Positions 47,617 through 56,315 of a stretch of 64,000 bases of DNA are shown piece after piece. The stretch spans positions 1-64,000 of the forward strand of contig NZ_CAJHAJ010000009.1 in assembly GCF_904846345.1 (NCBI RefSeq), given 5' to 3'. Origin of the DNA: Psychrobacter maritimus. GTDB lineage: Bacteria > Pseudomonadota > Gammaproteobacteria > Pseudomonadales > Moraxellaceae. Within the stretch, counting starts at the first letter, position 1; each line of letters starts with the position of its first letter. Made by a program: the position numbers and the translations under genes. Under the pieces are notes generated by a model, which was not told the DNA's origin, did not search any database, and worked only from the letters and a program-made list of their open reading frames with translations.

Positions 47617-48306
47617 ATGACTGATACTGCGCTGATTATCGATACCGAAACCGACCAAGGCCGTGATCCGCGTCCGATTCAAGTGGCGACTATTAATGTG
47701 GCGACGGGATTTGAGTGGATGAAATACTTTAATAGTGGGCGCTCGATATCACCCGTGGTCATTAGAATTCATGGTATTACCGATGATGATGTCGCCGGTC
47801 TTGAGCGCTTTGAGCTGGATGCGTTTGAGCTGCCGCAGTATTTGATTGGGCATAATGTGCGCTTTGATTGGCGGGTGATTGGCAGTCCGTCTGCTAAGCT
47901 GATATGCACCGTGCGGCTGGCGCGCATCGCTTTTCCAGAGTGGAGCGCCTATGGTCAGTCGAAATGCATCGAGCAGTTGTTAGGTAAAGGGGAAGCAAGT
48001 AGGATGACGATTGCCGCTCATGATGCGCTGGGCGATGCGCGCATGTGTTATCTACTTTATCAGGCCTGCTGCGAGCGTTTAGAGATTGCACCGACAGATT
48101 TTGTGGCGGCCCATGCTATCGCCAATAAAGCCAATCCGCTGAGCAAAATGCCCTTTGGTAAACATAAGGGCATGCCGATTAAAGACGTACCTATCAGCTA
48201 CGTAAAATGGATGCTAGGTAACATCCATAATATGCAGCCGTCGCTTTATTCTGCTTTGACCAAGCGTGTTAAAGCAGAACAAGCAGTAAAAAACACGCAA
48301 GATTAA
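47617..48306 (+). CDS. DnaQ-like 3'-5' exonuclease with C-terminal DUF3820
   Basis: 229 residues. DEDD exonuclease motifs: ALIIDTETDQG (Exo I), IGHNVRFDWRVI (Exo II) and IAAHDALGDARM (Exo III, DEDDh type). The C-terminal ~55 residues match DUF3820: MPFGKHKGMPIKDVPISYVKWM. This fusion resembles ExoX-like proteins of gammaproteobacteria that act on ssDNA or mismatched ends; the exact role is inferred. The RBS is weak. Confidence 0.88.
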   Translation: MTDTALIIDTETDQGRDPRPIQVATINVATGFEWMKYFNSGRSISPVVIRIHGITDDDVAGLERFELDAFELPQYLIGHNVRFDWRVIGSPSAKLICTVRLARIAFPEWSAYGQSKCIEQLLGKGEASRMTIAAHDALGDARMCYLLYQACCERLEIAPTDFVAAHAIANKANPLSKMPFGKHKGMPIKDVPISYVKWMLGNIHNMQPSLYSALTKRVKAEQAVKNTQD

Positions 48307-48342
48307 ATAGACTTGCGCTTAAATGGATTAACTCAACAGAAC

Positions 48343-49233
48343 TTATTGCTGCTTAGCTAGCCAATCGACTGTCATTTGCCAAAGCTGCGGGGCTTTGGCA
48401 TTGGTTCTGCTACTAAAATAGCGCATATGACCGATACTATTTAAGCCGAACTCTTTTGGCTCAAAAAAGCGTTTTTCGACTGGCATTTTGCTAAAGACGC
48501 GAATCATATCATCCATGTTTTTGCTATTGGCAATCTCATCATCGCTAAAGCCAAGCCACAATGCTGGCATATCAAGCTCATCATAGAAGTGAGTATGAAT
48601 GCTTTTGCCAAAAGCGGTCTTGATATAGCCTGCGCCATTGCACCACTCGCGCCATTGACGAGCGACGCCGCGTGGTAGTGGCTCGCCCATACCGATTTTA
48701 TCCGCTGGGGTATAACCGAAGGTTAAGTTGGTGAGTGGGATAAAGGCATCCATAAAACCCATCGCTTTGAGCTTATAAGGCATGTCCATATTTTTGATGC
48801 GCCCTGATGAGCAAGCGACATTGAATACTGAAGCGATAGCTTGGTAGTTTGGCATTAAACCAATTAGCTGACCACCGGCGCTATGACCAATTAAATGATA
48901 AGTCGCATCGGCAAATTCGTCTTGTAAGGCATCAAGCACGGCTGGCATATCATGGCGACCCCAACTGATTAAAGAGGCATCACATTTAGCCAAATCAGAC
49001 GATAGCGATTCACCGATACCTTCATTATCAAAGGTTAGGACACCAAAGCCACTGGCTGCTAAATAAGTGGCAAAATTATGATAAAACTGGCGTTTGATAC
49101 CGGTAGCTGGCGCTATCATGACCGCTGCTTTCACCTCATCTTTAGGGCGATAGACAGTCGCTGCCAATGCCCGATTGCGATCAGTCATGATGCTTAGTGC
49201 ATAAATATCCGTTTGATTCTGCGTATTTTCCAT
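48343..49233 (-). CDS. Alpha/beta hydrolase family protein
   Basis: 296 residues with a canonical hydrolase fold: nucleophile elbow GHSAGGQ (Ser about residue 116), a ...FDNEGIGES segment near the oxyanion region, and candidate acid/His in the C-terminal LGFSDDEI and IGHMRYF segments. It begins with TDRNRALAATVYRP typical of serine aminopeptidase-like hydrolases. No signal peptide. Substrate unknown. RBS AAGG before the ATG. Confidence 0.83.
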   Translation of the reverse strand: MENTQNQTDIYALSIMTDRNRALAATVYRPKDEVKAAVMIAPATGIKRQFYHNFATYLAASGFGVLTFDNEGIGESLSSDLAKCDASLISWGRHDMPAVLDALQDEFADATYHLIGHSAGGQLIGLMPNYQAIASVFNVACSSGRIKNMDMPYKLKAMGFMDAFIPLTNLTFGYTPADKIGMGEPLPRGVARQWREWCNGAGYIKTAFGKSIHTHFYDELDMPALWLGFSDDEIANSKNMDDMIRVFSKMPVEKRFFEPKEFGLNSIGHMRYFSSRTNAKAPQLWQMTVDWLAKQQ

Positions 49234-49681
49234 GGTTTAACCTTAATATGTTTTTGTCATTTTTATGAGTAGGTGCTTTTTTATCAGTAAGTGATTTGGG
49301 TAAATAAAAACGCTTAAGATGCGCTGAGCGTTTAATAATCAGTGTTAATCATATCGTCATTGAGCTGCGACTAATTATTTAATCTATGGCATAACTCTGC
49401 GATAACCGCATGATGACCGAGTTACAATACTGCTTATGGTAAAATAAATCTTAGGTAGGAAGGTAGGCGAAAATGACTTCTAAGTTCTATAAGCAGGTTC
49501 TATGTGCGAATTCTATACGGTTTGTTTTGCACAATATTAACCAAAAAAATTAATCAGTATTTATTTTGACCAATCAACACACATCAACAAACCACCAGGT
49601 ATGAATAAACGTGTTTTAATAGCTAAGAATTTAATAGCTATATATTTAATAAAAAGTCGATATAAAAATTAAGGAAGTTTT
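49234..49681. other. Intergenic region upstream of LOG-family gene
   Basis: 448 bp between divergent genes. Near the right end there is a 15-bp tandem repeat (49616-49645). No gene or terminator is evident elsewhere in it. Confidence 0.5.
49616..49645. repeat. 15-bp tandem repeat upstream of LOG-family gene
   Basis: tttaatagctaagaa and tttaatagctatata in succession, then a partial tttaata; it ends ~30 bp before the RBS of the downstream gene. Confidence 0.85.
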
Positions 49682-50359
49682 ATGCAAATGAAAATTAATA
49701 ATGACACTTATGAAGTCATTACCAGTCAAGATATTACCAATATTGAAAAAGCAGTGGATAAATCAGCGTTGACGATGCCGTTAGTTGCGGTTTATTGTGG
49801 TTCGCGTTTGGGCAATAATGAAGTCTACGAGCAGGCAGCGCGCGAGCTTGGCCGTGAGCTTGCCGATAATGGCATGGGTCTGGTTTATGGCGGCGCGAGC
49901 ATCGGGCTGATGGGCGCAGTGGCAGATGAAGTCATCCAAGGCGGCGCGCAAGCGGTTGGTGTGATTCCAACCTTTATGCTGAAGCACGAGATTGCTCATG
50001 AGCAGCTGACCCGTCTGCATTTGACCGATACCATGCACACCCGTAAAACGGTGATGGCAGAATATGCCGATGCCTTTATTACCTTACCGGGCGGGCTTGG
50101 GACGCTAGAAGAAATTATGGAAATCGCCACGTGGCGTCAGTTATATCAGCACGAAAAACCGATGATTATTCTGAATATCAATGGCTTCTACGACCGTATG
50201 ATTGAGCATTTAAAATATACCGCTGACCAAGGCTTTATGAAACAAGAAGACCTTGAGCGTTTGGTCGTTTGTAATAGCATTAGTGAAGCGATTGACATGC
50301 TAAAAACAGTGGTAACCATAGAAGGTTCGGTCGATACCGAAAAAATGGCCGGTAACTAA
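49682..50359 (+). CDS. LOG-family protein (nucleotide 5'-monophosphate phosphoribohydrolase, TIGR00730-like)
   Basis: 225 residues. Signature PGGLGTLEEIMEIATWRQL carries the catalytic Glu/Arg residues of the LONELY GUY (lysine decarboxylase-like) family. VYCGSRLGNNEVY and LVYGGASIGLMGAVADEV form the nucleotide site. Members cleave the N-glycosidic bond of cytokinin-type or other nucleotide monophosphates; the true bacterial substrate is often unknown. ~35 extra N-terminal residues. RBS AAGGAAGTTTT. Confidence 0.9.
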   Translation: MQMKINNDTYEVITSQDITNIEKAVDKSALTMPLVAVYCGSRLGNNEVYEQAARELGRELADNGMGLVYGGASIGLMGAVADEVIQGGAQAVGVIPTFMLKHEIAHEQLTRLHLTDTMHTRKTVMAEYADAFITLPGGLGTLEEIMEIATWRQLYQHEKPMIILNINGFYDRMIEHLKYTADQGFMKQEDLERLVVCNSISEAIDMLKTVVTIEGSVDTEKMAGN

Positions 50360-50393
50360 GCGAACTAAGCGCTAATATATACTGCCTTTACAT

Positions 50394-50439
50394 AAAAAAG
50401 GAGAGAAGGGCTTATCGTTAGCCTTTCTCTCCTTTTTTG
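50394..50439. terminator. Strong terminator between convergent genes
   Basis: A 12-bp stem ggagagaagggc/gcctttctctcc (50400-50411, 50421-50432, one G-U) extended by A6/T6; works on both strands. Confidence 0.9.
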
Positions 50440-50467
50440 TTTTAACTTTATTAGCATTTAAATCATT

Positions 50468-52027
50468 TTAACTCGTTTCACAAATACCATGATTCACGCC
50501 TGCCATTGCTAATGGAAAGCCACGTTCTTGCGCCAAATGACGCGCGACTTTATCAATCGCTACGCTATCATTTTGCGTTAAATACGCCCATTCATGGGCA
50601 TAACGCTGACTATTTTCTGGCATATCACTATCAATTAAACCAAGCTCCGTTAATTCATCAACGATTTGATCAGCCGCAATCAGCGTCGATGAGGCTTTGA
50701 CGTTTTCCGCGCGCGCATAGCGAATATTAGAGTATAAGCTCACATCAGCAACCCGCAGCGTATCGTCTTGACCGGGTATTTGCTGGCCACCGTATAGCGC
50801 ATTGCCGACCGTACGCGCGCTATGAAAGGTTGGCACAAACTCAGCGACGTAATCAATCGCTTGTTGGCTACGCGCTTGCAGCGGCGCTTTATCCCAGCCA
50901 TCTTCGATATAGTGTAAGTATTGCGACGGCAATTCAGGCTGGGCGCTGTCTTTATTGGAGGCGACCAAACCATCATCAAATAAGGTGATAAATTTACTCA
51001 TGCCATGTATTTGAAAATAGCCACCGGGGTAAGGTGTTAGCTGTGCCATGCCTTCTGGCGTACCGCGATCGCCATAGACGATAATCTCTGGTATCTGCCC
51101 GCCGGTGTCATCCCAGTGGGTGATATAAGAGGATTTAAACTCGACCATACGCGTAACTTTGACGCCGACCATATCATCGATGACGCCGGTACGAAAACCG
51201 CAAGCGTTGATTAAGTAATCGACTTCGATAGATTCAGTTGCACGTTCGGTTGCAAGCTTAGTTTCAAGTTCGTTTTCAAGGCTAGCTGCTTGTTGATAAT
51301 CGATACGCCACTTCGTCACATGATGGTCAGCGTTTGAGCAGTTTTCACAATCAACAGGCATCACTTGCTTAACTTGTGTATCGGTAAAGACATGCGCGTG
51401 CTCATAGCCTTCTAAAGCCAATTGCGCAGACGCTGCCAAGCGGAAGATATTCCAGCCGTATTCTTGTACGACAATTAGCGGAAATTTGACTTTATTTAAG
51501 TCCAAATACTTAGCTACCGGTATCATCCATTCGTCAACCGACCGCGGCACCGTTACTTGCTTACGCTCAGACAATGCAATCAGTTGCTCATGGCTATAGA
51601 GCTGATAGTAGTTTTCAGGTTCGCCGAGTACTTTATTATTGGCATCTTCAGCGATAAGCTCACGATAAGCGTCAGTCAAGATATCAAGGCGCGGTAGCAA
51701 GTCTTCAGGCAAGCCTTCATCGCGGGTAGGCACAGCAAATACCGTCGGACGCACATCGATGGTATAAGGATAAAGGCGTAAAATATCGATACATTGTTTG
51801 AGCAGAGCGACGCAATCTTCATCAGGAATTTCGCGGTATAGATTGCCGCCAGCATGCAAATGACACATCGGTGGACCATCGATAAGCGAGGTGTTTTTTT
51901 CAAATAAATAGGTCTCAAGCCCTAAGGCTGCGAGACGAATCGCAATGGTTGCCCCAGCTGTACCGCCGCCGAGAATACCAACCCGTTTGGTAGCAGGCAC
52001 TTGATTGTTCGTAAAAGAATGAGTCAT
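50468..52027 (-). CDS. FAD-dependent oxidoreductase of unknown substrate
   Basis: 519 residues. N-terminal dinucleotide-binding GILGGGTAGATIAIRLA followed by the acidic end of strand 2 (YLFEK). A later NACGFRTGVIDDMVG segment and YLHYIEDGWDKAP do not identify a familiar subgroup. Its overall architecture (FAD site, long polar mid-region, no membrane segment) resembles DAO-type or halogenase-like flavoproteins, but I do not recognise the subfamily. An internal CENCSNAD cysteine pair is present. AAGGATATAAC is ~12 nt before the ATG. Confidence 0.7.
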   Translation of the reverse strand: MTHSFTNNQVPATKRVGILGGGTAGATIAIRLAALGLETYLFEKNTSLIDGPPMCHLHAGGNLYREIPDEDCVALLKQCIDILRLYPYTIDVRPTVFAVPTRDEGLPEDLLPRLDILTDAYRELIAEDANNKVLGEPENYYQLYSHEQLIALSERKQVTVPRSVDEWMIPVAKYLDLNKVKFPLIVVQEYGWNIFRLAASAQLALEGYEHAHVFTDTQVKQVMPVDCENCSNADHHVTKWRIDYQQAASLENELETKLATERATESIEVDYLINACGFRTGVIDDMVGVKVTRMVEFKSSYITHWDDTGGQIPEIIVYGDRGTPEGMAQLTPYPGGYFQIHGMSKFITLFDDGLVASNKDSAQPELPSQYLHYIEDGWDKAPLQARSQQAIDYVAEFVPTFHSARTVGNALYGGQQIPGQDDTLRVADVSLYSNIRYARAENVKASSTLIAADQIVDELTELGLIDSDMPENSQRYAHEWAYLTQNDSVAIDKVARHLAQERGFPLAMAGVNHGICETS

Positions 52028-52684
52028 TGTCGTTGTTATATCCTTAATCGCATTCCTGTCATCAGGAGCTGCTCGGCGTATTCGTGAAATGATTTGTTTT
52101 TAGATAAAGTGTTTTTGGATACCAAGTTACTTTTAAATACAAGGTGCTTTTAAATAACAAGGTGCTTTTAAATAATCGAGGTCTAACTATTTTTATTTGA
52201 AACCGCTTATGTTTTATAGAGGGTGTCGCTATCGATATGCATACAGACGATATGCGTGCATGGGCAGCCAAGTTCAATACGTATCTTAAGCCGCGATGGT
52301 CATATTTGCCATTGTGCAGTCATTCCTAATTTCTATAGCGTTATTCTACGAAAAACGGCTACTTATATAAGGATAAATAGGTAAGTACGTGCATCAGTTT
52401 TGTCAATGAATAGCACTGGGGCTGTAGGTTAAAGCCTGAGCGCTGCTAAGCGTATTTATAGAGTTAAGTATTTAATTTTGCGTTATTTGTAAACTTTAGG
52501 CGCTTTTGTAAATTTATATGCTGAGAGAAACGTGCGCTTTGATGCCTATGCTATATTAAAAACACTTGAAGTCAGCGCTAAACCATTTCACGTACCTCAA
52601 TCATTCTACCTACTATGGTTAAAAGCAGACGATGACAAGAAGAAATCCAATAAAAAATTTTTCACTATTAACAAGGAAGTTATT
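52028..52684. other. Intergenic region between flavoprotein and lipoprotein genes
   Basis: 657 bp between divergent genes. Contains an 18-bp-period tandem repeat (52121-52173). The open frame continues upstream of the lipoprotein start (to 52532), but no RBS or signal-like start supports it. Confidence 0.5.
52121..52173. repeat. 18-bp-period tandem repeat
   Basis: acaaggtgcttttaaat at 52139-52155 and 52157-52173 is identical; a diverged copy accaagttacttttaaat precedes at 52121-52138. It lies ~95 bp upstream of the flavoprotein gene start (minus strand). Confidence 0.88.
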
Positions 52685-53119
52685 ATGAAACACATACTGG
52701 TATTATCTGCTCTTAGTGGCATGCTAGCGCTTAGTGGTTGTTCAACCCTAAATAATATGGTCGGCAATGACGATTCGGGTATGCACGATGTGCAAGCGAC
52801 CAATAAAAACACGGCTCCTGTCGCTAGTAAAAACGGCATGCTTGTCGATGCTAGCAATCATATGACCTTGTATACTTTTGATAAAGATTCTATGAATAAG
52901 TCAGAATGTGGCAGCGCCTGTCTGCTCGTTTGGCCTGCATTTATGGCACCGAGTAATGCCAAAGCGTCAGGGCAATTTGCCGCCTTTAAACGCGAAGATG
53001 GCAAATATCAATGGGCAATGAATGGTAAACCTTTATACTTTTATGCCAATGACACAAAGGTTGGCGATAAAGACGGCGATAATAAACTTGGCGTTTGGCA
53101 CATTGTAAAAACTAAATAA
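52685..53119 (+). CDS. Small lipoprotein with COG4315 (secreted repeat) domain
   Basis: 144 residues. Lipoprotein signal peptide (MKHILVLSALSGMLALSGC; Cys19). The mature part contains two repeats of the Lipoprotein_15/COG4315 type: GMLVDASNHMTLYTFDKDS and GKYQWAMNGKPLYFYANDTK, plus SECGSACLLVWPAF with two Cys. Function of the family is unknown. RBS AAGGAAGTTATT at 52685 fixes the start; the frame is open to 52532. Confidence 0.85.
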   Translation: MKHILVLSALSGMLALSGCSTLNNMVGNDDSGMHDVQATNKNTAPVASKNGMLVDASNHMTLYTFDKDSMNKSECGSACLLVWPAFMAPSNAKASGQFAAFKREDGKYQWAMNGKPLYFYANDTKVGDKDGDNKLGVWHIVKTK

Positions 53120-53124
53120 CTTTT

Positions 53125-53169
53125 AAGTTTTCCAAAAATAAGCTTTCCAAAAATAAGTTTTCCATAAAA
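53125..53169. repeat. Three 15-bp tandem repeats after lipoprotein gene
   Basis: aagttttccaaaaat, aagctttccaaaaat, aagttttccataaaa in direct succession (53125-53169), between the stop codon and the terminator. Confidence 0.92.
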
Positions 53170-53196
53170 AGGCAGCTAGCGTGGCTGCTTTTTTTT
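53166..53196 (+). terminator. Terminator after lipoprotein gene
   Basis: Stem gcagc/gctgc (53172-53176, 53184-53188) extended by G-U and A-U pairs, followed by T8. Confidence 0.78.
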
Positions 53197-53227
53197 GGTT
53201 ATTTATGCGGTTCTTTAACATAGCAGG

Positions 53228-53425
53228 ATGGCTTTAAGACGAGCTCTTATCGTAGAAGCTGCTTGCATCGAGCGGCAAAAACCGTTAAAATCGCGGTTTG
53301 ATTTTCCCGCTGGGGAAAGGCTAAGTGAGCAGCGGTGTGGTGTTGGGTGCTGGAATAAGCCAGTGACGCAGTTGCCAGACCAGAAGATGTCCTTAGTGCC
53401 TCAGTTACGTATGTTAGTGTGATTA
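53228..53425 (+). other. GC-richer hairpin-rich leader upstream of rpmE2 (possible structured RNA)
   Basis: Markedly richer in G and C than other intergenic DNA here. It can fold into several local hairpins on the plus strand: gctgcttg/cgagcggc with a 3-nt loop (near 53260-53280), aaaccg/cggttt (near 53280-53300), tttccc/gggaaa with gctg loop (near 53303-53320), and a longer arm with ggct/agcc and cagc/gctg. A 64-codon frame runs through it (53228-53422), but its sequence is not protein-like. I do not recognise a known riboswitch class. No terminator separates it from rpmE2. Confidence 0.45.
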
Positions 53426-53485
53426 ATAGTCAAAAACGTCGTTAATCAAAAGCGCTGTACATACATCGGACATAGAGAGTTTATT

Positions 53486-53767
53486 ATGCGTAAAGATATC
53501 CATCCAAATTACCAAGAAGTTTTGTTCCATGACACTAACGCTGACGTGTTTTTCTTAACTCGTTCAACCGTTAAAACCAAAGCCACTCGTGAATACGAAG
53601 GCACAGAATATCCATACTACCCACTTGATATCTCAAGTGCGTCGCATCCATTCTATACTGGCGAACAACGTAAAACTTCTACTGAAGGCCGTGTTGCAAG
53701 CTTCAACAAACGCTTTGGTGCGTTTGGTGGCCGTAAGAAAGCTGCTGATACTGACGCTGCAGAATAA
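53486..53767 (+). CDS. rpmE2: 50S ribosomal protein L31 type B
   Basis: 93 residues starting [20 protein letters not shown], with [21 protein letters not shown] typical of the type B form. It lacks the CxxC zinc pair of type A L31, so it is the zinc-independent version, which in many bacteria replaces RpmE under zinc limitation (often Zur-controlled; no Zur box was confidently seen). The C-terminus is Ala/Asp-rich. Own terminator at 53824-53852. Confidence 0.95.
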   Translation: MRKDIHPNYQEVLFHDTNADVFFLTRSTVKTKATREYEGTEYPYYPLDISSASHPFYTGEQRKTSTEGRVASFNKRFGAFGGRKKAADTDAAE

Positions 53768-53817
53768 TTTATACTTATGGTATAAATGTATTTCGCTAAG
53801 CAGTCTTTTGCTAAGCC

Positions 53818-53852
53818 ATAAAAAACCGCTGATGATTCAGCGGTTTTTTTTC
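53818..53852 (+). terminator. Terminator after rpmE2
   Basis: Stem aaccgctga/tcagcggtt (53824-53832, 53837-53845) with tgat at the loop, flanked by A and T runs. Confidence 0.9.
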
Positions 53853-53918
53853 GTTTAAATTTTGACGTTAAATTTTAAGCTGCCAGTGTTTAGAAAGTCA
53901 GTTTTTAGCTGTTATTAT

Positions 53919-54794
53919 TTAGAAGGTAGTGCTGTTTAATTTAGCAGCTGGTGAATCAAGCAAATCGACAATCAATTCTGCCAACTGCTGCGCCCAATAA
54001 CCGTACATAAGGCTGCTAGGATGAAAGCCATCACTGGCAAACATCACCCTGATATCGATTGGGGTGCCATTAGAATGCTCGTCTATCATGCGGGCAAAGT
54101 CCGTTGCCATGTAGGTGACACTATCGTGAGCGGCACAAATTTGCTGTAAGGTGTTATCAAGGATAGAGGCTTTGGCACCGACGAAGTTACTCAACGGTGC
54201 AGGTATCGCCGGCATCTGTGCCATTGGTGGCAAGCTTAAAAAAATCAGCTCTCGCACACCAAATTTGCGCTGGGCAATAGCAATGATATTTTCGATTTGC
54301 TGTTGCCATTGATGAACAGAGACGTTGGAGGTGGTGTCATTAACGCCGACACTTAATACCATTACATCGATAGGCTGGCTTGGTGCAGGCAACACATAAA
54401 GCCTGCGCAAGATATCAAAGCTGGTATGACCAGTCGTCGCTTGCAGAGACCAGTTTAATGTATGAAATGCGCTCTGAATAACAGGCTGCTGGGTCAAGAT
54501 GGGAATCAAATTGCCGACAAGCGCCTCTTGCTGGGTCTGACTACCGACGCCAGCCGCTGCCGAATCGCCAACGACCATCAAGTTTAGCGTTTGCTGTGTA
54601 TTATCTTTTGAGGTATTGGCAGCGCTGCTATTTGCATTGTTTAATTGAACTTGACCATGCCTCTCACCATTTGGTTCAGGCAAGCGCACGGTATCGCGCT
54701 TGATTTTGTGCCCTTGATACAGGTACACAGGGGCGAACAGCACGTCTCTTGCAACCGAAGCTATTTTATTCTGCATTTTCTTAGTAGCTACCAT
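53919..54794 (-). CDS. SGNH/GDSL-family hydrolase
   Basis: 291 residues. Block I VVGDSAAAGVG (catalytic Ser), block III GVNDTTSN and block V SDGFHPSSLMYGYWAQ (Asp/His). These make it an esterase/acyl-hydrolase-type protein; substrate unknown. A hydrophobic stretch near the N-terminus (SVARDVLFAPVYLYQ) is short; no clear signal peptide. Its ATG overlaps the nadV stop region by 7 bp, so it is translationally coupled to nadV in a nadM-nadV-SGNH operon. Confidence 0.87.
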   Translation of the reverse strand: MVATKKMQNKIASVARDVLFAPVYLYQGHKIKRDTVRLPEPNGERHGQVQLNNANSSAANTSKDNTQQTLNLMVVGDSAAAGVGSQTQQEALVGNLIPILTQQPVIQSAFHTLNWSLQATTGHTSFDILRRLYVLPAPSQPIDVMVLSVGVNDTTSNVSVHQWQQQIENIIAIAQRKFGVRELIFLSLPPMAQMPAIPAPLSNFVGAKASILDNTLQQICAAHDSVTYMATDFARMIDEHSNGTPIDIRVMFASDGFHPSSLMYGYWAQQLAELIVDLLDSPAAKLNSTTF

Positions 54795-56185
54795 CCTGCT
54801 CGCTCCCGAATAGTGGTGAGGTTGTCTTCAATAAGTAATTTACCATCGATATATACATCACGTAATAGGTTATCTTCTGCTGTCGATAAATTATCAGCTT
54901 TAATAGTTTCTAACGTTCCGTTGCTTTTTTTTATCAGCGACAAACGGCCTTTTTTCGAGCGTTTTGAGCGGCTAGTGACGGGGTCTTTATAAATGTCGGT
55001 CCACACGCCGTCGATAGAGATGGCGCTGGCTTTCATCGCCCAACTCATGGTATCGCGATTGACTTGCTGTAGTAGCCCGCCGCCCATCCCAAAGGTGATA
55101 TTGTCGGCGCTAAAACCAGCGTTCAATATCACATCGATGATTTTGCCCAAGCTTTGCGGGCTGATACCATCGCCTTGGATGACCCGTACATAATCAGGCA
55201 GCACTTTATAACCTTTACTGTTAATGGTCGTACCAAATTTTACCGCCAAGCGCTCCAAGGCTTCGCGAACCACTTTAGCAGGATCGCCACTGTCAGGTCG
55301 AATAACCAAAGTCCCGCCCATATTTTTGACGTCTTCTTTTAGGCTGCCGCCCCAAATATTATCAATGGCGTTCCATAAGTCATAGCTGTCAGATACCACG
55401 GAAAAACTCTTACCAGCACCGCCAAACTGCTCAATCATATTGGCAAAGGCAGTGGTTTCTCCATCACGGCCCCAAGCAGTCATGGTACTGTGCTCAGCGG
55501 CAGGTATAGAGAAAGCTGGCATCTCTTTATCCATGTGATACCAGCGGCTGGCGGCAACCAAGGCTGTCATCGAATCGGTACCAGCAAAGTTCACCAAATG
55601 CGCAAGGCTACCAAGTGCCACAGATTCTTGGCTCGAAGCACCGCGTGAACCAAAATCATGTAAACGGAAAATCAGAGACTCGGTATTATCTGCAGATTTT
55701 TCTAGTGCCTGACGTATGATGCTTTTGCAATAGTGCGAGACGCTCGCAACCGTTGAAGGATACCAAATTGCACGCAGTAGCGCCGTTTCGATATAGCTTG
55801 GTAGCCAATAGAACTCAGGGTCAGTATTGATGATTTGACAGACCACATTGGATGCTGGAACGACGCTGCCTTCAGGAATGGCTTCGATGCGTAGTGGTAG
55901 ATAGCCGCCATGCTTATCGACTATCAGCTCCCAACCAGCACGGTTAAAGGTTAAGCCATGCGCCTGAATAACCATTTCGGCTTCATCGATATCTTGATGG
56001 GTAATAGGTGTGCTGAGGTATTCTTTAATAAAGGCTTGCAAGCCAAAAAACACCACATCGTAATCGCCTTTACGCGCCTCGATATAGCTTGATAGATACT
56101 CACTACCGCTTGGATATTGCACCCAATGGGAGGTTTTATAGCTGTCGCTATTTAAGATTAAATTGTTTAAATTGCTGGTATACAT
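54788..56185 (-). CDS. nadV: Nicotinamide phosphoribosyltransferase
   Basis: Converts nicotinamide plus PRPP to NMN in the one-step salvage route. The 465-residue sequence is NAMPT-like: NSDSYKTSHWVQYPSG at the N-terminus, FRLHDFGSRGASS, IPAAEHSTMTAWG (His region), VVSDSYDLWNAI, LVIRPDSGDP and YVRVIQGDGI. Start at ATG 56185 is preceded by GAGGAGTTCTGTG; the frame opens one codon earlier with GTG. Lies 131 bp downstream of nadM on the same strand. Confidence 0.95.
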   Translation of the reverse strand: MYTSNLNNLILNSDSYKTSHWVQYPSGSEYLSSYIEARKGDYDVVFFGLQAFIKEYLSTPITHQDIDEAEMVIQAHGLTFNRAGWELIVDKHGGYLPLRIEAIPEGSVVPASNVVCQIINTDPEFYWLPSYIETALLRAIWYPSTVASVSHYCKSIIRQALEKSADNTESLIFRLHDFGSRGASSQESVALGSLAHLVNFAGTDSMTALVAASRWYHMDKEMPAFSIPAAEHSTMTAWGRDGETTAFANMIEQFGGAGKSFSVVSDSYDLWNAIDNIWGGSLKEDVKNMGGTLVIRPDSGDPAKVVREALERLAVKFGTTINSKGYKVLPDYVRVIQGDGISPQSLGKIIDVILNAGFSADNITFGMGGGLLQQVNRDTMSWAMKASAISIDGVWTDIYKDPVTSRSKRSKKGRLSLIKKSNGTLETIKADNLSTAEDNLLRDVYIDGKLLIEDNLTTIRERAGW

Positions 56186-56315
56186 CACAGAACTCCTCTG
56201 CTTTGAGATGCCGTAGCTGTTTTTTAAATAACAGTTGCGGCGCTAAGCCATTGCCGTCTATCGGCGCTGGCGTGAAAATTTGTCAATAAAAACTGGATAG
56301 CCGTCTGATAAAATT

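Noticed and set aside
52532-52684. Upstream extension of the COG4315 lipoprotein
   Set aside because: A strong RBS and a lipoprotein signal peptide begin at 52685; the extension would bury the signal peptide.
53228-53422. 64-codon plus-strand frame ahead of rpmE2 as a gene
   Set aside because: Composition looks like translated structured RNA and no RBS is visible; recorded as possible RNA instead.
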